This document shows positions 7,641 to 15,587 of a DNA stretch of 35,557 nt, in pieces. The position numbers and the translations under genes are program-made. The stretch is from an uncultured Bacteroidales bacterium (GTDB lineage Bacteria > Bacteroidota > Bacteroidia > Bacteroidales > UBA932), in contig CAMBMK010000013.1 in assembly GCA_945868745.1 (NCBI GenBank), positions 1-35,557 on the forward strand, in the 5' to 3' direction. The notes below the pieces were generated by a model that made no database searches, had not been told where the DNA came from, and worked only from the letters and a program-made list of their open reading frames with translations. Position 1 is the first letter of the stretch; each line of letters opens with the position of its first letter.

Positions 7641-8493
7641 TGGTATTCTGTTTTTTGCCTGAAGCGCGAAGCGGGAACAGGACTTTCATTGTAATTGATA
7701 TCTGATGGCCTATGGCGCGGAAAAATCCCATGCTGCGCATGTCGTAGCGGAACTGCTCACGCGGAGGACGGCCTTTGGGACTCAGGAGATAGCGGTAGCG
7801 TTCCTTGAGGGAATACGAGCCGTCACGCCATTTGTCGATGCCCGGATTGCGGTTGCATTCGCCGAGAATGCCCGGGGCCACGACACGCGGGACATCGGCC
7901 TGGAATGCACGGGCTCCATAGTCATAGTCCCCGAAACTGTGGCGGTAGGCGCGGTCAAGCGTGCCGAGTATGCCATAGACATAGCGCGGGACAAGGACAA
8001 TGTTGCCGTTGAATGTGTAGCACGGCACCGGGATCTTGCTGTCGGGCTCTACAATCCTGTTGTTGCGGGCGCGTCCGCCATAGGAGTATGCTCCGGATGA
8101 ATCCACAGTCGTGCCCACGACTATCGCCTTGTTCCTGAAGAATTTGGAATTTTCAAGCAGGCATTCGAACGCACCGGGGCGGAGAGTGGTGTCGTCATTG
8201 AGCCAGAGATAGAAGCCCGGGTCGGTCCCGGAAGCCTCATCCCAGGCGGCAATCATCCCCTGGTTCCAGAAAAGGCCTCCCCCGCTGCGGATTATGTGTA
8301 CCTGGGGAAAGGCTTCGGCCACGGCTTCGGCAGTCCCGTCCGTACATCCGTCATCGACAAGATAGACCGTAAAACTGTATTCACCCGTAGATTTGATGCC
8401 GTCGATCTGGCGGAAACACCCGTCAAGGCACGAAAGTGTCTTTTCGCGGCGGTTGAACACCGTCATCAGGATTGCGACCTCCTCTGCCATCAT
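7627..8493 (-). CDS. Family 2 glycosyltransferase (GT-A fold)
   Basis: The 288-residue protein has the GT2 pattern: [18 protein letters not shown] at the N-terminus, [11 protein letters not shown] (Asp47/Asp48) for nucleotide-sugar binding, and [15 protein letters not shown] (Asp100/Asp101), the metal-binding DxD-like site. WNQGMIAAW is also typical of the family. No membrane segment is obvious. The donor and acceptor cannot be told, though cell-surface polysaccharide work is usual for the family. The ATG at 8493 overlaps the lepA stop (ATGATG containing TGA), and the gene overlaps menA at its other end. It is thus embedded in a lepA-GT2-menA operon that does not explain its role. Confidence 0.88.
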   Translation of the reverse strand: MMAEEVAILMTVFNRREKTLSCLDGCFRQIDGIKSTGEYSFTVYLVDDGCTDGTAEAVAEAFPQVHIIRSGGGLFWNQGMIAAWDEASGTDPGFYLWLNDDTTLRPGAFECLLENSKFFRNKAIVVGTTVDSSGAYSYGGRARNNRIVEPDSKIPVPCYTFNGNIVLVPRYVYGILGTLDRAYRHSFGDYDYGARAFQADVPRVVAPGILGECNRNPGIDKWRDGSYSLKERYRYLLSPKGRPPREQFRYDMRSMGFFRAIGHQISITMKVLFPLRASGKKQNTNEQD

Positions 8494-10280
8494 TCATCGA
8501 GCTTCAATACTGCCATAAAGGCGCTCTGAGGCACCTGCACGGTACCGATCTGGCGCATACGCTTCTTTCCTTCCTTCTGTTTTTCAAGGAGTTTGCGTTT
8601 GCGGGTGATATCTCCTCCGTAGCATTTGGCCGTCACATCCTTGCGCACCTGGCGGACTGTCTCGCGGGCAATGATCTTGGCTCCGATTGCGGCCTGGATG
8701 GCGATGTCGAACTGCTGGCGCGGGATGAGGTCCTTGAGCTTGAGGCAGATTCTGCGGCCGAAGTCGTAGGCGTGGTCCTCGTGTATGAGGGTGGAAAGCG
8801 CATCGGCCGGGTCGCCGTTGAGAAGTATGTCGAGCTTGACAAGGCGGGCCGGACGGTATCCGACGACGTGGTAGTCAAATGATGCATAGCCCTTCGAAAC
8901 GGACTTGAGCTTGTCGTAGAAGTCGAAGACGATTTCCGACAGGGGCATATCGTAGTTGAGCTCCACACGGTCGGCTGTGATATAGTGCTGGCTGACAAGG
9001 GTTCCCCTGCGGTCGATGCAAAGCTTCATCACAGGGCCGAAGAATTCCGTGCGGGTGATGACCTGGGCACGGATGTACGGCTCCTCGATATGCTCGATAA
9101 GGGTCGGGGCCGGGAGGCCGGAAGGGTTGTGGACATCGAAGACGTCTCCCTTGGTGGTGAACACCTTGTAGGATACGTTCGGCACCGTGGTGATGACATC
9201 CATCGAGAACTCCCTGAAAAGGCGTTCCTGGACTATTTCCATATGGAGAAGGCCGAGGAAGCCGCAGCGGAAGCCGAATCCGAGTGCAAGAGAAGACTCC
9301 GGCTCATAGACAAACGATGCGTCATTGAGCTGGAATTTCTCGAGGCAGGAGCGAAGGTCCTCGTATTTGTCGGCCTGGACCGGGTACATGCCCGCGAAGA
9401 GCATAGGCTTGACATCCTCGAAGCCGGCGATGGCCTCTGCGCACGGTCTGTCCACATGGGTGATGGTATCGCCCACCTTGACCTCCGCAGCCGTCTTGAT
9501 GCCGGAAATGATGTAGCCCACGTCGCCGCAGCTGACCTGTCCGGTAGGCTTGAGGCTCATCTTGAGCACGCCCACCTCGTCGGCGTCATATTCCTGTCCG
9601 GTATTGAAGAATTTGACCTTGTCTCCCGTGCGGATGGAGCCGTTCTTGACTTTGAAATATGCTATGATGCCCCTGAACGGGTTGAATACCGAGTCGAAAA
9701 TCAATGCCTGGAGCGGGGCGTCGGGATTGCCGTCCGGCGCGGGAATCTTCTCGACGATGGCATCCAGAAGCGGAGCCACGCCCTCTCCGGTACGTGCCGA
9801 TACCCTGTAAACATCTTCCGGAGAGCATCCCAGCAGGTCGCACACCTCATCGGTAACCACCTCGGGGCGCGCGGAGTCCATATCTATCTTGTTGAGCACC
9901 GGGATGATCTCAAGTCCGTGCTCCACAGCCTGATAGAGGTTGCTGATGGTCTGTGCCTGGACTCCCTGCGAGGCATCTACGACAAGCAGAGCACCCTCGC
10001 AGGAAGCGATGGAGCGGGAGACCTCGTAGGAGAAATCGACGTGGCCCGGAGTGTCGATGAGGTTGAGAAGGTATTTCTCGCCCCCGTAGGTATAGTCCAT
10101 CTGGATTGCGTGGCTCTTGATGGTGATACCCTTTTCCTTTTCCAGGTCCATGTCGTCGAGCACCTGGTTTTCCATATCACGCGCCGAAAGAGTGCCCGTG
10201 ATTTCGAGCAGACGGTCGGCAAGCGTGCTCTTGCCGTGGTCGATATGCGCTATTATGCAGAAATTCCTGATTCGTTTCAT
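8490..10280 (-). CDS. lepA: Elongation factor 4 (LepA), ribosome-associated GTPase
   Basis: LepA is a translational GTPase that acts on the ribosome. The 596-residue protein, of usual length, starts [19 protein letters not shown], which includes the P-loop at 11-19. It continues with EKEKGITI (switch I region), DTPGH (76-80) and LNKID for guanine specificity. The C-terminal LepA-specific region ends [21 protein letters not shown] chose the ATG at 10280 because it matches the family start. The predicted transcription start, about 10289, makes longer forms unlikely, though ATGs at 10286 and 10289 exist. Confidence 0.98.
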   Translation of the reverse strand: MKRIRNFCIIAHIDHGKSTLADRLLEITGTLSARDMENQVLDDMDLEKEKGITIKSHAIQMDYTYGGEKYLLNLIDTPGHVDFSYEVSRSIASCEGALLVVDASQGVQAQTISNLYQAVEHGLEIIPVLNKIDMDSARPEVVTDEVCDLLGCSPEDVYRVSARTGEGVAPLLDAIVEKIPAPDGNPDAPLQALIFDSVFNPFRGIIAYFKVKNGSIRTGDKVKFFNTGQEYDADEVGVLKMSLKPTGQVSCGDVGYIISGIKTAAEVKVGDTITHVDRPCAEAIAGFEDVKPMLFAGMYPVQADKYEDLRSCLEKFQLNDASFVYEPESSLALGFGFRCGFLGLLHMEIVQERLFREFSMDVITTVPNVSYKVFTTKGDVFDVHNPSGLPAPTLIEHIEEPYIRAQVITRTEFFGPVMKLCIDRRGTLVSQHYITADRVELNYDMPLSEIVFDFYDKLKSVSKGYASFDYHVVGYRPARLVKLDILLNGDPADALSTLIHEDHAYDFGRRICLKLKDLIPRQQFDIAIQAAIGAKIIARETVRQVRKDVTAKCYGGDITRKRKLLEKQKEGKKRMRQIGTVQVPQSAFMAVLKLDE

Positions 10281-10295
10281 ATTCATCATAATCCG

Positions 10296-10303
10296 CAAAG
10301 ATA
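10296..10303 (-). promoter_or_regulatory. lepA promoter -7 box
   Basis: TATCTTTG on the minus strand fits TAnnTTTG exactly and lies 16 bases before the lepA ATG. The -33 region, about 21 bases further up, is T-rich (GTTTTA) without a clear TTTG. Confidence 0.55.
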
Positions 10304-10349
10304 ACGATTTTTCAAGTATAAAACATCTTCTCGGGATACCTCCCGAATA

Positions 10350-10384
10350 CAAAAAAAACAGGCCGGCACCGGAGTGCCAGCCTG
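10350..10384 (-). terminator. Rho-independent terminator of the ten-gene protease/SusCD operon
   Basis: On the minus strand CAGGCTGGCAC pairs with GTGCCGGCCTG across a TCCG loop (11 bp with one G-U), followed by eight T (10358-10351). It lies 19 bases after the stop of the last gene. A smaller perfect hairpin (TCGGGA/TCCCGA, 10331-10346) follows, between the terminator and the lepA promoter. Confidence 0.93.
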
Positions 10385-10403
10385 CAGGATATTTGTGCCA
10401 CAA

Positions 10404-10826
10404 TCAGATGGCGTCGGAAATCACGCTCTGCGGGATGGAAGCTTTCTTATAGACGGATACCTCCACAGGGTCGGTATTGGACTCCAGTGTGAGCAGGCCG
10501 TCTTCGAGGGACACATTGTAGGTGGTGGCCCAGGAAGCGCCGTCGGAATATTTTCCTCCGAGCAGGCTGCCTGTGAGCGTCCATGTGCCTTCAAACTTCT
10601 GATACCTTCCGCCGCCGGTCTTCTGGTAGAGGGTGAACGCGCCTCCCTCCATGAAGGAGATGTACACGTCCACTGTCTGCGAACCGATTGTGGCGGATCT
10701 GGTGGTTATGGAAGTGATGTTCCAGTCCCCGGTGATGTCAAGCGGCTTGTCCTCCTTGCTTTTTGAGCAGGAGAAGAGCCCGAGCACCATTGCCACCGAG
10801 AGGCATATTGCAGATAAACGTTTCAT
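10404..10826 (-). CDS. Small lipocalin-like lipoprotein
   Basis: The 140-residue protein starts with a lipoprotein signal, MKRLSAICLSVAMVLGLFSC, with the lipid-bearing Cys at 20 and an acidic stretch (SKSKEDKP) behind it. The rest resembles the short lipocalin-like lipoproteins of Bacteroidota: GDWNITSI with a Gly-Trp start, then alternating strands through FEGTWTLTG and LTLESN. The ATG at 10826 overlaps the stop of the upstream leucine-rich-repeat gene by four bases (ATGA), so it is translated as the last member of the operon. A longer frame to 10913 would place the signal peptide internally and is rejected. The ligand and role are unknown. Confidence 0.85.
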   Translation of the reverse strand: MKRLSAICLSVAMVLGLFSCSKSKEDKPLDITGDWNITSITTRSATIGSQTVDVYISFMEGGAFTLYQKTGGGRYQKFEGTWTLTGSLLGGKYSDGASWATTYNVSLEDGLLTLESNTDPVEVSVYKKASIPQSVISDAI

Positions 10827-13207
10827 TGTTCTCTTTTTACGGTTGTATTGTCGTCCTTGAGGACCTTGCACGGAGAATATTGGTTGACGGTTATCTCTGA
10901 CAGTCTCGGGCACTCCCTCACGTCGATATAGGTAAGGGTCTCGCCGATAGGACTGAGGTCCACGCTGAAGAGCTTGGAGTTGCCCCTTGCATCGAACGAC
11001 TCAAGGCTGAGCCACTTGTCGGTCCAGCTGACATCACTCGAAATGAGCTCGAAATCATTGTAGCTGATGTCGATTTTGCGGAGCGAGGTCAGGGTGAACG
11101 GCCTTACGAAGTGCTGGGTATCCTGGTCCAGATGGTTGTGGGCAAGATAGAGCTCTTCGACGCCTGAACTGTACTGGAGGTCGCAGGAGACAAGCTCGTT
11201 GTTGGAAAGGTCCACATACTTGAGGCCGTTGCAGGAGCTGCACAAGAAGGATGTGAGCCTGTTGTTGGAAGCCACAACCTTTTCAAGGGTCGGCAGATAC
11301 GGGCCCGAAAGGCCGGAAAGCGATGTCAGGAGGTTGTCCGACACGTCAAACCTTACAAGTGACAGGGCTCCCGCAAAAGAGAGGGATGTCAGCTTGTTGC
11401 CCTTGAGGTTGAGGTCCTTGAGAGTGGCCACGAACGGTCCGAGGTCAATTGTCTCAAGGTCGTTGCCGGAGAGGTCGAGAACCTCGATCTTCCTGAAATA
11501 CTTGAACCCTTCGAATGACTTGAGCCCTTTGGACGCGTAGGATACAGTCTTGACGCTTTCAGCCTCGCTTCCGGAAATCTTTCCGTCGGAGTCTGCATCG
11601 TAAGTGGCAAGGATGTAGCTCCTGAGACCTTCATCAGTGATGTATGAAGCGCAGTCTTCAGGGTATTCGATCGGAACGCGCTTGACCATATAGGAAGAGA
11701 TGCCGAAGCAGTCCTTCTGGATATTCTCCCACTGGCCCTCAAACATCGTGATGGAGCTCAGGCCGCTCTGGTGGCATGAGATTGACTTGAGAGCAAGGTT
11801 CTTGCTTACATCAAGCGAGGTAATCTTCTTGCAGCCCTGGAAGCTCAGCCTCTCAAGCAGCGGGCAGGCCGCAAGGTTGAGAGTCTTGATCTTTGTGTCA
11901 TCGACATTGAGGCTGACAAGACAAGGGAACTGCGCAAGGTCAAGCTCCGTGATGGCCGAAGAGCCACCTATGGACAGGGAACTGATCCTATTGTCCTGCG
12001 GGAAGACCACCGACTCGAGAGTTGACTGTCCGACTGCAGCCGTAAGAAGCTCCCTGTTGGCGCTGAGGTCGAGGGCGGTCAATTTGTTGGAATACAAAGT
12101 GACGCTTTCAAGCACGGGACTTCCGGACACGTCAACGCTCTGGAGGGCTCCCGCAAACGCAATGAGCGTCTTGAGCGATGGACAGCCTACGGTTGAAAGG
12201 CTTGCAAGTGACTTGCCGAACGAGCAGTACAGCTCTTCAAGGGCGGAACAGCCATCGATGTTGAGAGTTTCGAGATTTGCGCAGTTGTTGAGTGTCAGGC
12301 TCCTGAGACCAGGCATCATACTGAAGTCAGCCGCAGCAAAGGTATTCTTGGAAAGGTCAACAGTCTCAAGGCCGGTGAAATATTCAAGGCCCGCAAGGGA
12401 TGCTATTGCCGAGGTCTCGTCTTCAGGATTATAGACAAGTTCCCTGAGCGCAGCTGCCTCTTCAAGCGAGATTACACCGTCCTTGTCGAGGTCGGTCTTT
12501 TCAAGGAGAAGGCTCCTGAGGACAGCATCCTCAATCGCTCCAAGAATGTCAAGAGCCGGCTTTCCTGCCTGTTGTACTGTAAACGGGACCTCCTTGCTTC
12601 CGCATTTGAAGACAAATCCGGCGGTCCTTTCAGCCTCGTCAGGATTGGCCTGTGCGGTAAATGTCACCTTGTCCCCGCTTTTTCCGCCTGTTGCGGAAGG
12701 CTCCACCCAGGAAGCGCTTCCTTCAAGGGTCCAGTCGCGGTCACTGGTCACGGTCACTTCCCCGGAAAGCTCCTCCCCTTCGAACTCAAAGGAAAGATTG
12801 TCGGGGGAAATGCTGATTTCCTCCCCGGCGGCAAGCTGGGTAAGGGTGACCTTCACCGGAGTGAGGGACGTATAGGACACAGTGATTTCAGCGGTACGCT
12901 CATCGCCTTCATTAGGTTTGACGGTGAGAATGATGTTGTTTTTATCTGAAGTGAAATCGACCCCGGTCCATGATGCCGAAGCCGAAGCGGAAAGTTTGCC
13001 CGTTTCGGTCGGATTCTCTATGCTGTAGGCGATTTTCACCTCACCTCCGATGGCAGGAGCCGTCACGCCCTTTTCAGCGGACGGCACCTTGAGCACCGGA
13101 TCTTTTTTTACCGGATCCGTTTCCTCTTCCTTGGAGCCTGTGCACGAGGCCAGCCCAAGGAAGGCGGAAATACAGATTGCGGCAATACTGAAGTATCGTT
13201 TCATCAT
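10823..13207 (-). CDS. Surface lipoprotein with two BACON domains, two EF-hands and leucine-rich repeats
   Basis: The 794-residue protein has a lipobox at Cys22 (GLASC) followed by SKEEETD. Two BACON-like beta domains span about 44-126 and 131-215. A calcium-loop motif, DLDKDGVISLEE (239-250), leads into irregular leucine-rich repeats (about 260-500) with many LETLNIDGC-like units. A second loop, DADSDGKISGSE (537-548), leads into a second repeat block (about 555-770). The protein thus has two EF-hand plus repeat modules. Such repeats usually bind proteins, and BACON domains are thought to bind glycans or glycoproteins. I infer a substrate-binding role at the cell surface. The start overlaps the upstream stop by four bases. 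Confidence 0.9.
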   Translation of the reverse strand: MMKRYFSIAAICISAFLGLASCTGSKEEETDPVKKDPVLKVPSAEKGVTAPAIGGEVKIAYSIENPTETGKLSASASASWTGVDFTSDKNNIILTVKPNEGDERTAEITVSYTSLTPVKVTLTQLAAGEEISISPDNLSFEFEGEELSGEVTVTSDRDWTLEGSASWVEPSATGGKSGDKVTFTAQANPDEAERTAGFVFKCGSKEVPFTVQQAGKPALDILGAIEDAVLRSLLLEKTDLDKDGVISLEEAAALRELVYNPEDETSAIASLAGLEYFTGLETVDLSKNTFAAADFSMMPGLRSLTLNNCANLETLNIDGCSALEELYCSFGKSLASLSTVGCPSLKTLIAFAGALQSVDVSGSPVLESVTLYSNKLTALDLSANRELLTAAVGQSTLESVVFPQDNRISSLSIGGSSAITELDLAQFPCLVSLNVDDTKIKTLNLAACPLLERLSFQGCKKITSLDVSKNLALKSISCHQSGLSSITMFEGQWENIQKDCFGISSYMVKRVPIEYPEDCASYITDEGLRSYILATYDADSDGKISGSEAESVKTVSYASKGLKSFEGFKYFRKIEVLDLSGNDLETIDLGPFVATLKDLNLKGNKLTSLSFAGALSLVRFDVSDNLLTSLSGLSGPYLPTLEKVVASNNRLTSFLCSSCNGLKYVDLSNNELVSCDLQYSSGVEELYLAHNHLDQDTQHFVRPFTLTSLRKIDISYNDFELISSDVSWTDKWLSLESFDARGNSKLFSVDLSPIGETLTYIDVRECPRLSEITVNQYSPCKVLKDDNTTVKREQ

Positions 13208-15579
13208 TCAATGTCTCTTACAGGGATTCTTGCCTTGGCGCTGCCTGCAGCTGCCTTTTTGCGATCCACTTTGAAAACGTCGAAGGTGATGTCTTTCGGA
13301 GCACTCATCGCGTTCCTGTCCATCACGAATACCTGGGCATTCTCAGGATCGTGAGGATTGGTCCAGAAGTCGTAAGGCTCCTCGGTGTCGGCAACGGTAG
13401 GCTTGAACTCGACATAGTGCCAAGGTCCGAAGTTGCCGTCAGCACCCTCAGCCACATAGGAGAGGCTCCAAGGGTTGTTGTACCAAGGGCAGCAGTAGGT
13501 CTGGTACATATCCACTGCATTTGCAGGGAGTTCCTGCCTGATGAGCGCCATAAGGTGGTCGATACCGTAGTCATAGTTGTCGACAGGGAGCCATACTCCT
13601 GCATACCAATGCTTTGCATCGGCGTTAGGAGTACACTGGATGAGCATCACGCAGGCATCCTTGTAGGTCTCGGCATCCCATCTCTCAGGGAATTTGGCAG
13701 CAAGGGTGTTGCCGTCGAAGAGGTGATACTCTACAGCCACATCAGCCGTGCTCTTTCCGAACGGAATGGCAGGAGAGTGGAAGGTGAACTCGAAGAAATC
13801 GGTGGAGTTGGTACCGGCATAGCCGCATACGAAGAGAGAATAGTCGGTGTCGGACTTCCAGTAGAATTCCATTGTCTTCTTTCCCTTCATCCTCATATAG
13901 ATGATTTCGTCCTCGTAGTACTCCTCGATATCGTACATGAGCGACTCCTGGTCAAGGGAACCGTCAGCATTGAGGTAATACTGCTTGTCGTCCGTAAACA
14001 TAAGGAACGGCAGATAGTATTCCTCGTCGTTGCTCGGCGTGAACTCGAAGGTCGCATAATTCCAGGTGGATTTTACAAGCTTGACATCTACGGTGAGGTT
14101 GCTTTCTATAGCCTCGGCAGTCTTCTGGTCAACCCTCTTGATTGCAGTGGTGATGTTGCCCTGCATATCGACTCCGAAGACATAGATCCGGTAGAGATGG
14201 TCAGGCAGGAAGTTCCATGAGAGGTCCTTGTTGCCATAGATCTCCTTGACACCGGTATTGGTAATGTCGGCCCAGGTGGTGCCTTCAGGATACTGGTCGT
14301 AGTAGAAGCGCCTGTTCTCCATATTGACCACGCGCTGTGCCATCTGGTAGTCGCTGTAGCCTACGCACTTTTCCTCATCGATGAATGCGGCATAGTACAT
14401 GGTCTCAGTATTGGACGGAGTCACCCTGATCTTGATTTCCTCCGGCTTGACCTCGAGGATGTCAATAGCAAAGGTGCAGTCGTCCACAATGGCGTTGGCC
14501 TCGGTCTTGAACGAGCCTACATCCTGCGGCTTGGTGGTAGGGTTGCCGGCTGCATCCATGCCCCACGCCACGATATAGTAGTTGGTCTCGGCCCAGAGCT
14601 CCTCGGCAGTTGACTCGGACACTCCCTTGTTGAGGAAGTAGGTGATAGGATAGCCCTGGTCCACATAGTCCTTGATGTTGGCAAGGGTATGGGCAAGGAT
14701 TTCCTCGAGGGTGAGGGTGTTGTAGTCCATCTCCGAAACATAGGTCCAGTAGTAGTATTCCGTCTCGTTGGAAGGAGTAATCTTGATATGGGCCGTGCTT
14801 GTGGTGATGTTGGAGAATTCAGCCTGGAACTTGATGTTGGAGGTCTCCTGGATTGCGGTGGAGAACTCTGTCATCGAGAAGTCCGTAAGCCTCTTGCCGT
14901 CAAGGGAAAGACCGTAGCAGTATGCTATGTACTCCGTGTTGATGCTGAGGTCGGTATAGTCCATTTCGATGACGCCGCCTTCGACAGTATAGATCTGCGG
15001 GAGTCTCGGAAGTGCCTCTTCGAGGGTGAGCCCGTTGGCGTCGGCAATCTCCTTGACATACTCGACGTCGCCTCTGTAGAGCTCCTCGAGACCCTCCTCG
15101 GAGAGGAAGTAGTTCATCACGGCGCTCTTGTTCATCACGAAGAAGATGTAGCCCCCTTCATATCCGGTCGGGGTATAGGTCACGTGGGCACTGTAAGGAG
15201 TGACATCACTGACCTCAATCTTGAAGACTCCGTTGAATACGGAAGCCTGGTTGATCTTTACTACCACATCGGCAGCACCTTTGAACGAGAGGGTCATATT
15301 GGCCGTACGCTCATAGCCCACGTTGAGGTCTGCGGAGAATGACACGGTGCCCGGCTCGACGGCGATGTCATAGATCCAGTCAACGTCAACTGAAGCTTCT
15401 GCAACTGCGGACGAAGATGCGCCCGAAATAGTGTAGTTCAGGGTATATGTGCCGGCCTCCTTAGGGATGTCAAGTGCGACAGCCCTGATGACCGGGGTTT
15501 CGTTTGCCTCCTTCTCGCACGAGACAAATGCAAGTGCGAGAGGAAGGATGAAAAGCAAAAGTTTCTTGATACTGTTCAT
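13204..15579 (-). CDS. Large surface lipoprotein: BACON-like domain plus Fn3-like repeats
   Basis: The 791-residue protein has a signal MNSIKKLLLFILPLALAFVSC with the lipid Cys at 21, followed by EKEANE. A BACON-like domain spans about 33-112. Then come about five beta-sandwich units sharing a pattern: a strand ending TPSN or TPTG, a Tyr-rich strand (YYYWTYVS, MYYAAFID, YYLPFLMF), then a strand like YYIVAWGMDAAGN or YRIYVFGVDMQGN. These look like diverged Fn3-type repeats. The last 120 residues (PWYNNPWSLSYVAEG) look like a separate domain. No catalytic motif was found. It is probably a structural or binding component of the surface complex. The substrate is unknown. Confidence 0.88.
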   Translation of the reverse strand: MNSIKKLLLFILPLALAFVSCEKEANETPVIRAVALDIPKEAGTYTLNYTISGASSSAVAEASVDVDWIYDIAVEPGTVSFSADLNVGYERTANMTLSFKGAADVVVKINQASVFNGVFKIEVSDVTPYSAHVTYTPTGYEGGYIFFVMNKSAVMNYFLSEEGLEELYRGDVEYVKEIADANGLTLEEALPRLPQIYTVEGGVIEMDYTDLSINTEYIAYCYGLSLDGKRLTDFSMTEFSTAIQETSNIKFQAEFSNITTSTAHIKITPSNETEYYYWTYVSEMDYNTLTLEEILAHTLANIKDYVDQGYPITYFLNKGVSESTAEELWAETNYYIVAWGMDAAGNPTTKPQDVGSFKTEANAIVDDCTFAIDILEVKPEEIKIRVTPSNTETMYYAAFIDEEKCVGYSDYQMAQRVVNMENRRFYYDQYPEGTTWADITNTGVKEIYGNKDLSWNFLPDHLYRIYVFGVDMQGNITTAIKRVDQKTAEAIESNLTVDVKLVKSTWNYATFEFTPSNDEEYYLPFLMFTDDKQYYLNADGSLDQESLMYDIEEYYEDEIIYMRMKGKKTMEFYWKSDTDYSLFVCGYAGTNSTDFFEFTFHSPAIPFGKSTADVAVEYHLFDGNTLAAKFPERWDAETYKDACVMLIQCTPNADAKHWYAGVWLPVDNYDYGIDHLMALIRQELPANAVDMYQTYCCPWYNNPWSLSYVAEGADGNFGPWHYVEFKPTVADTEEPYDFWTNPHDPENAQVFVMDRNAMSAPKDITFDVFKVDRKKAAAGSAKARIPVRDIE

Positions 15580-15587
15580 ATTATCAA

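Noticed and set aside
8985..10304. A 439-codon open frame on the plus strand opposite lepA.
   Set aside because: It is a shadow of lepA, which has a full family match. The translation shows no known domain.
13351..14220. A 289-codon plus-strand frame.
   Set aside because: It lies wholly opposite the 791-residue lipoprotein gene and shows no signal peptide or domain.
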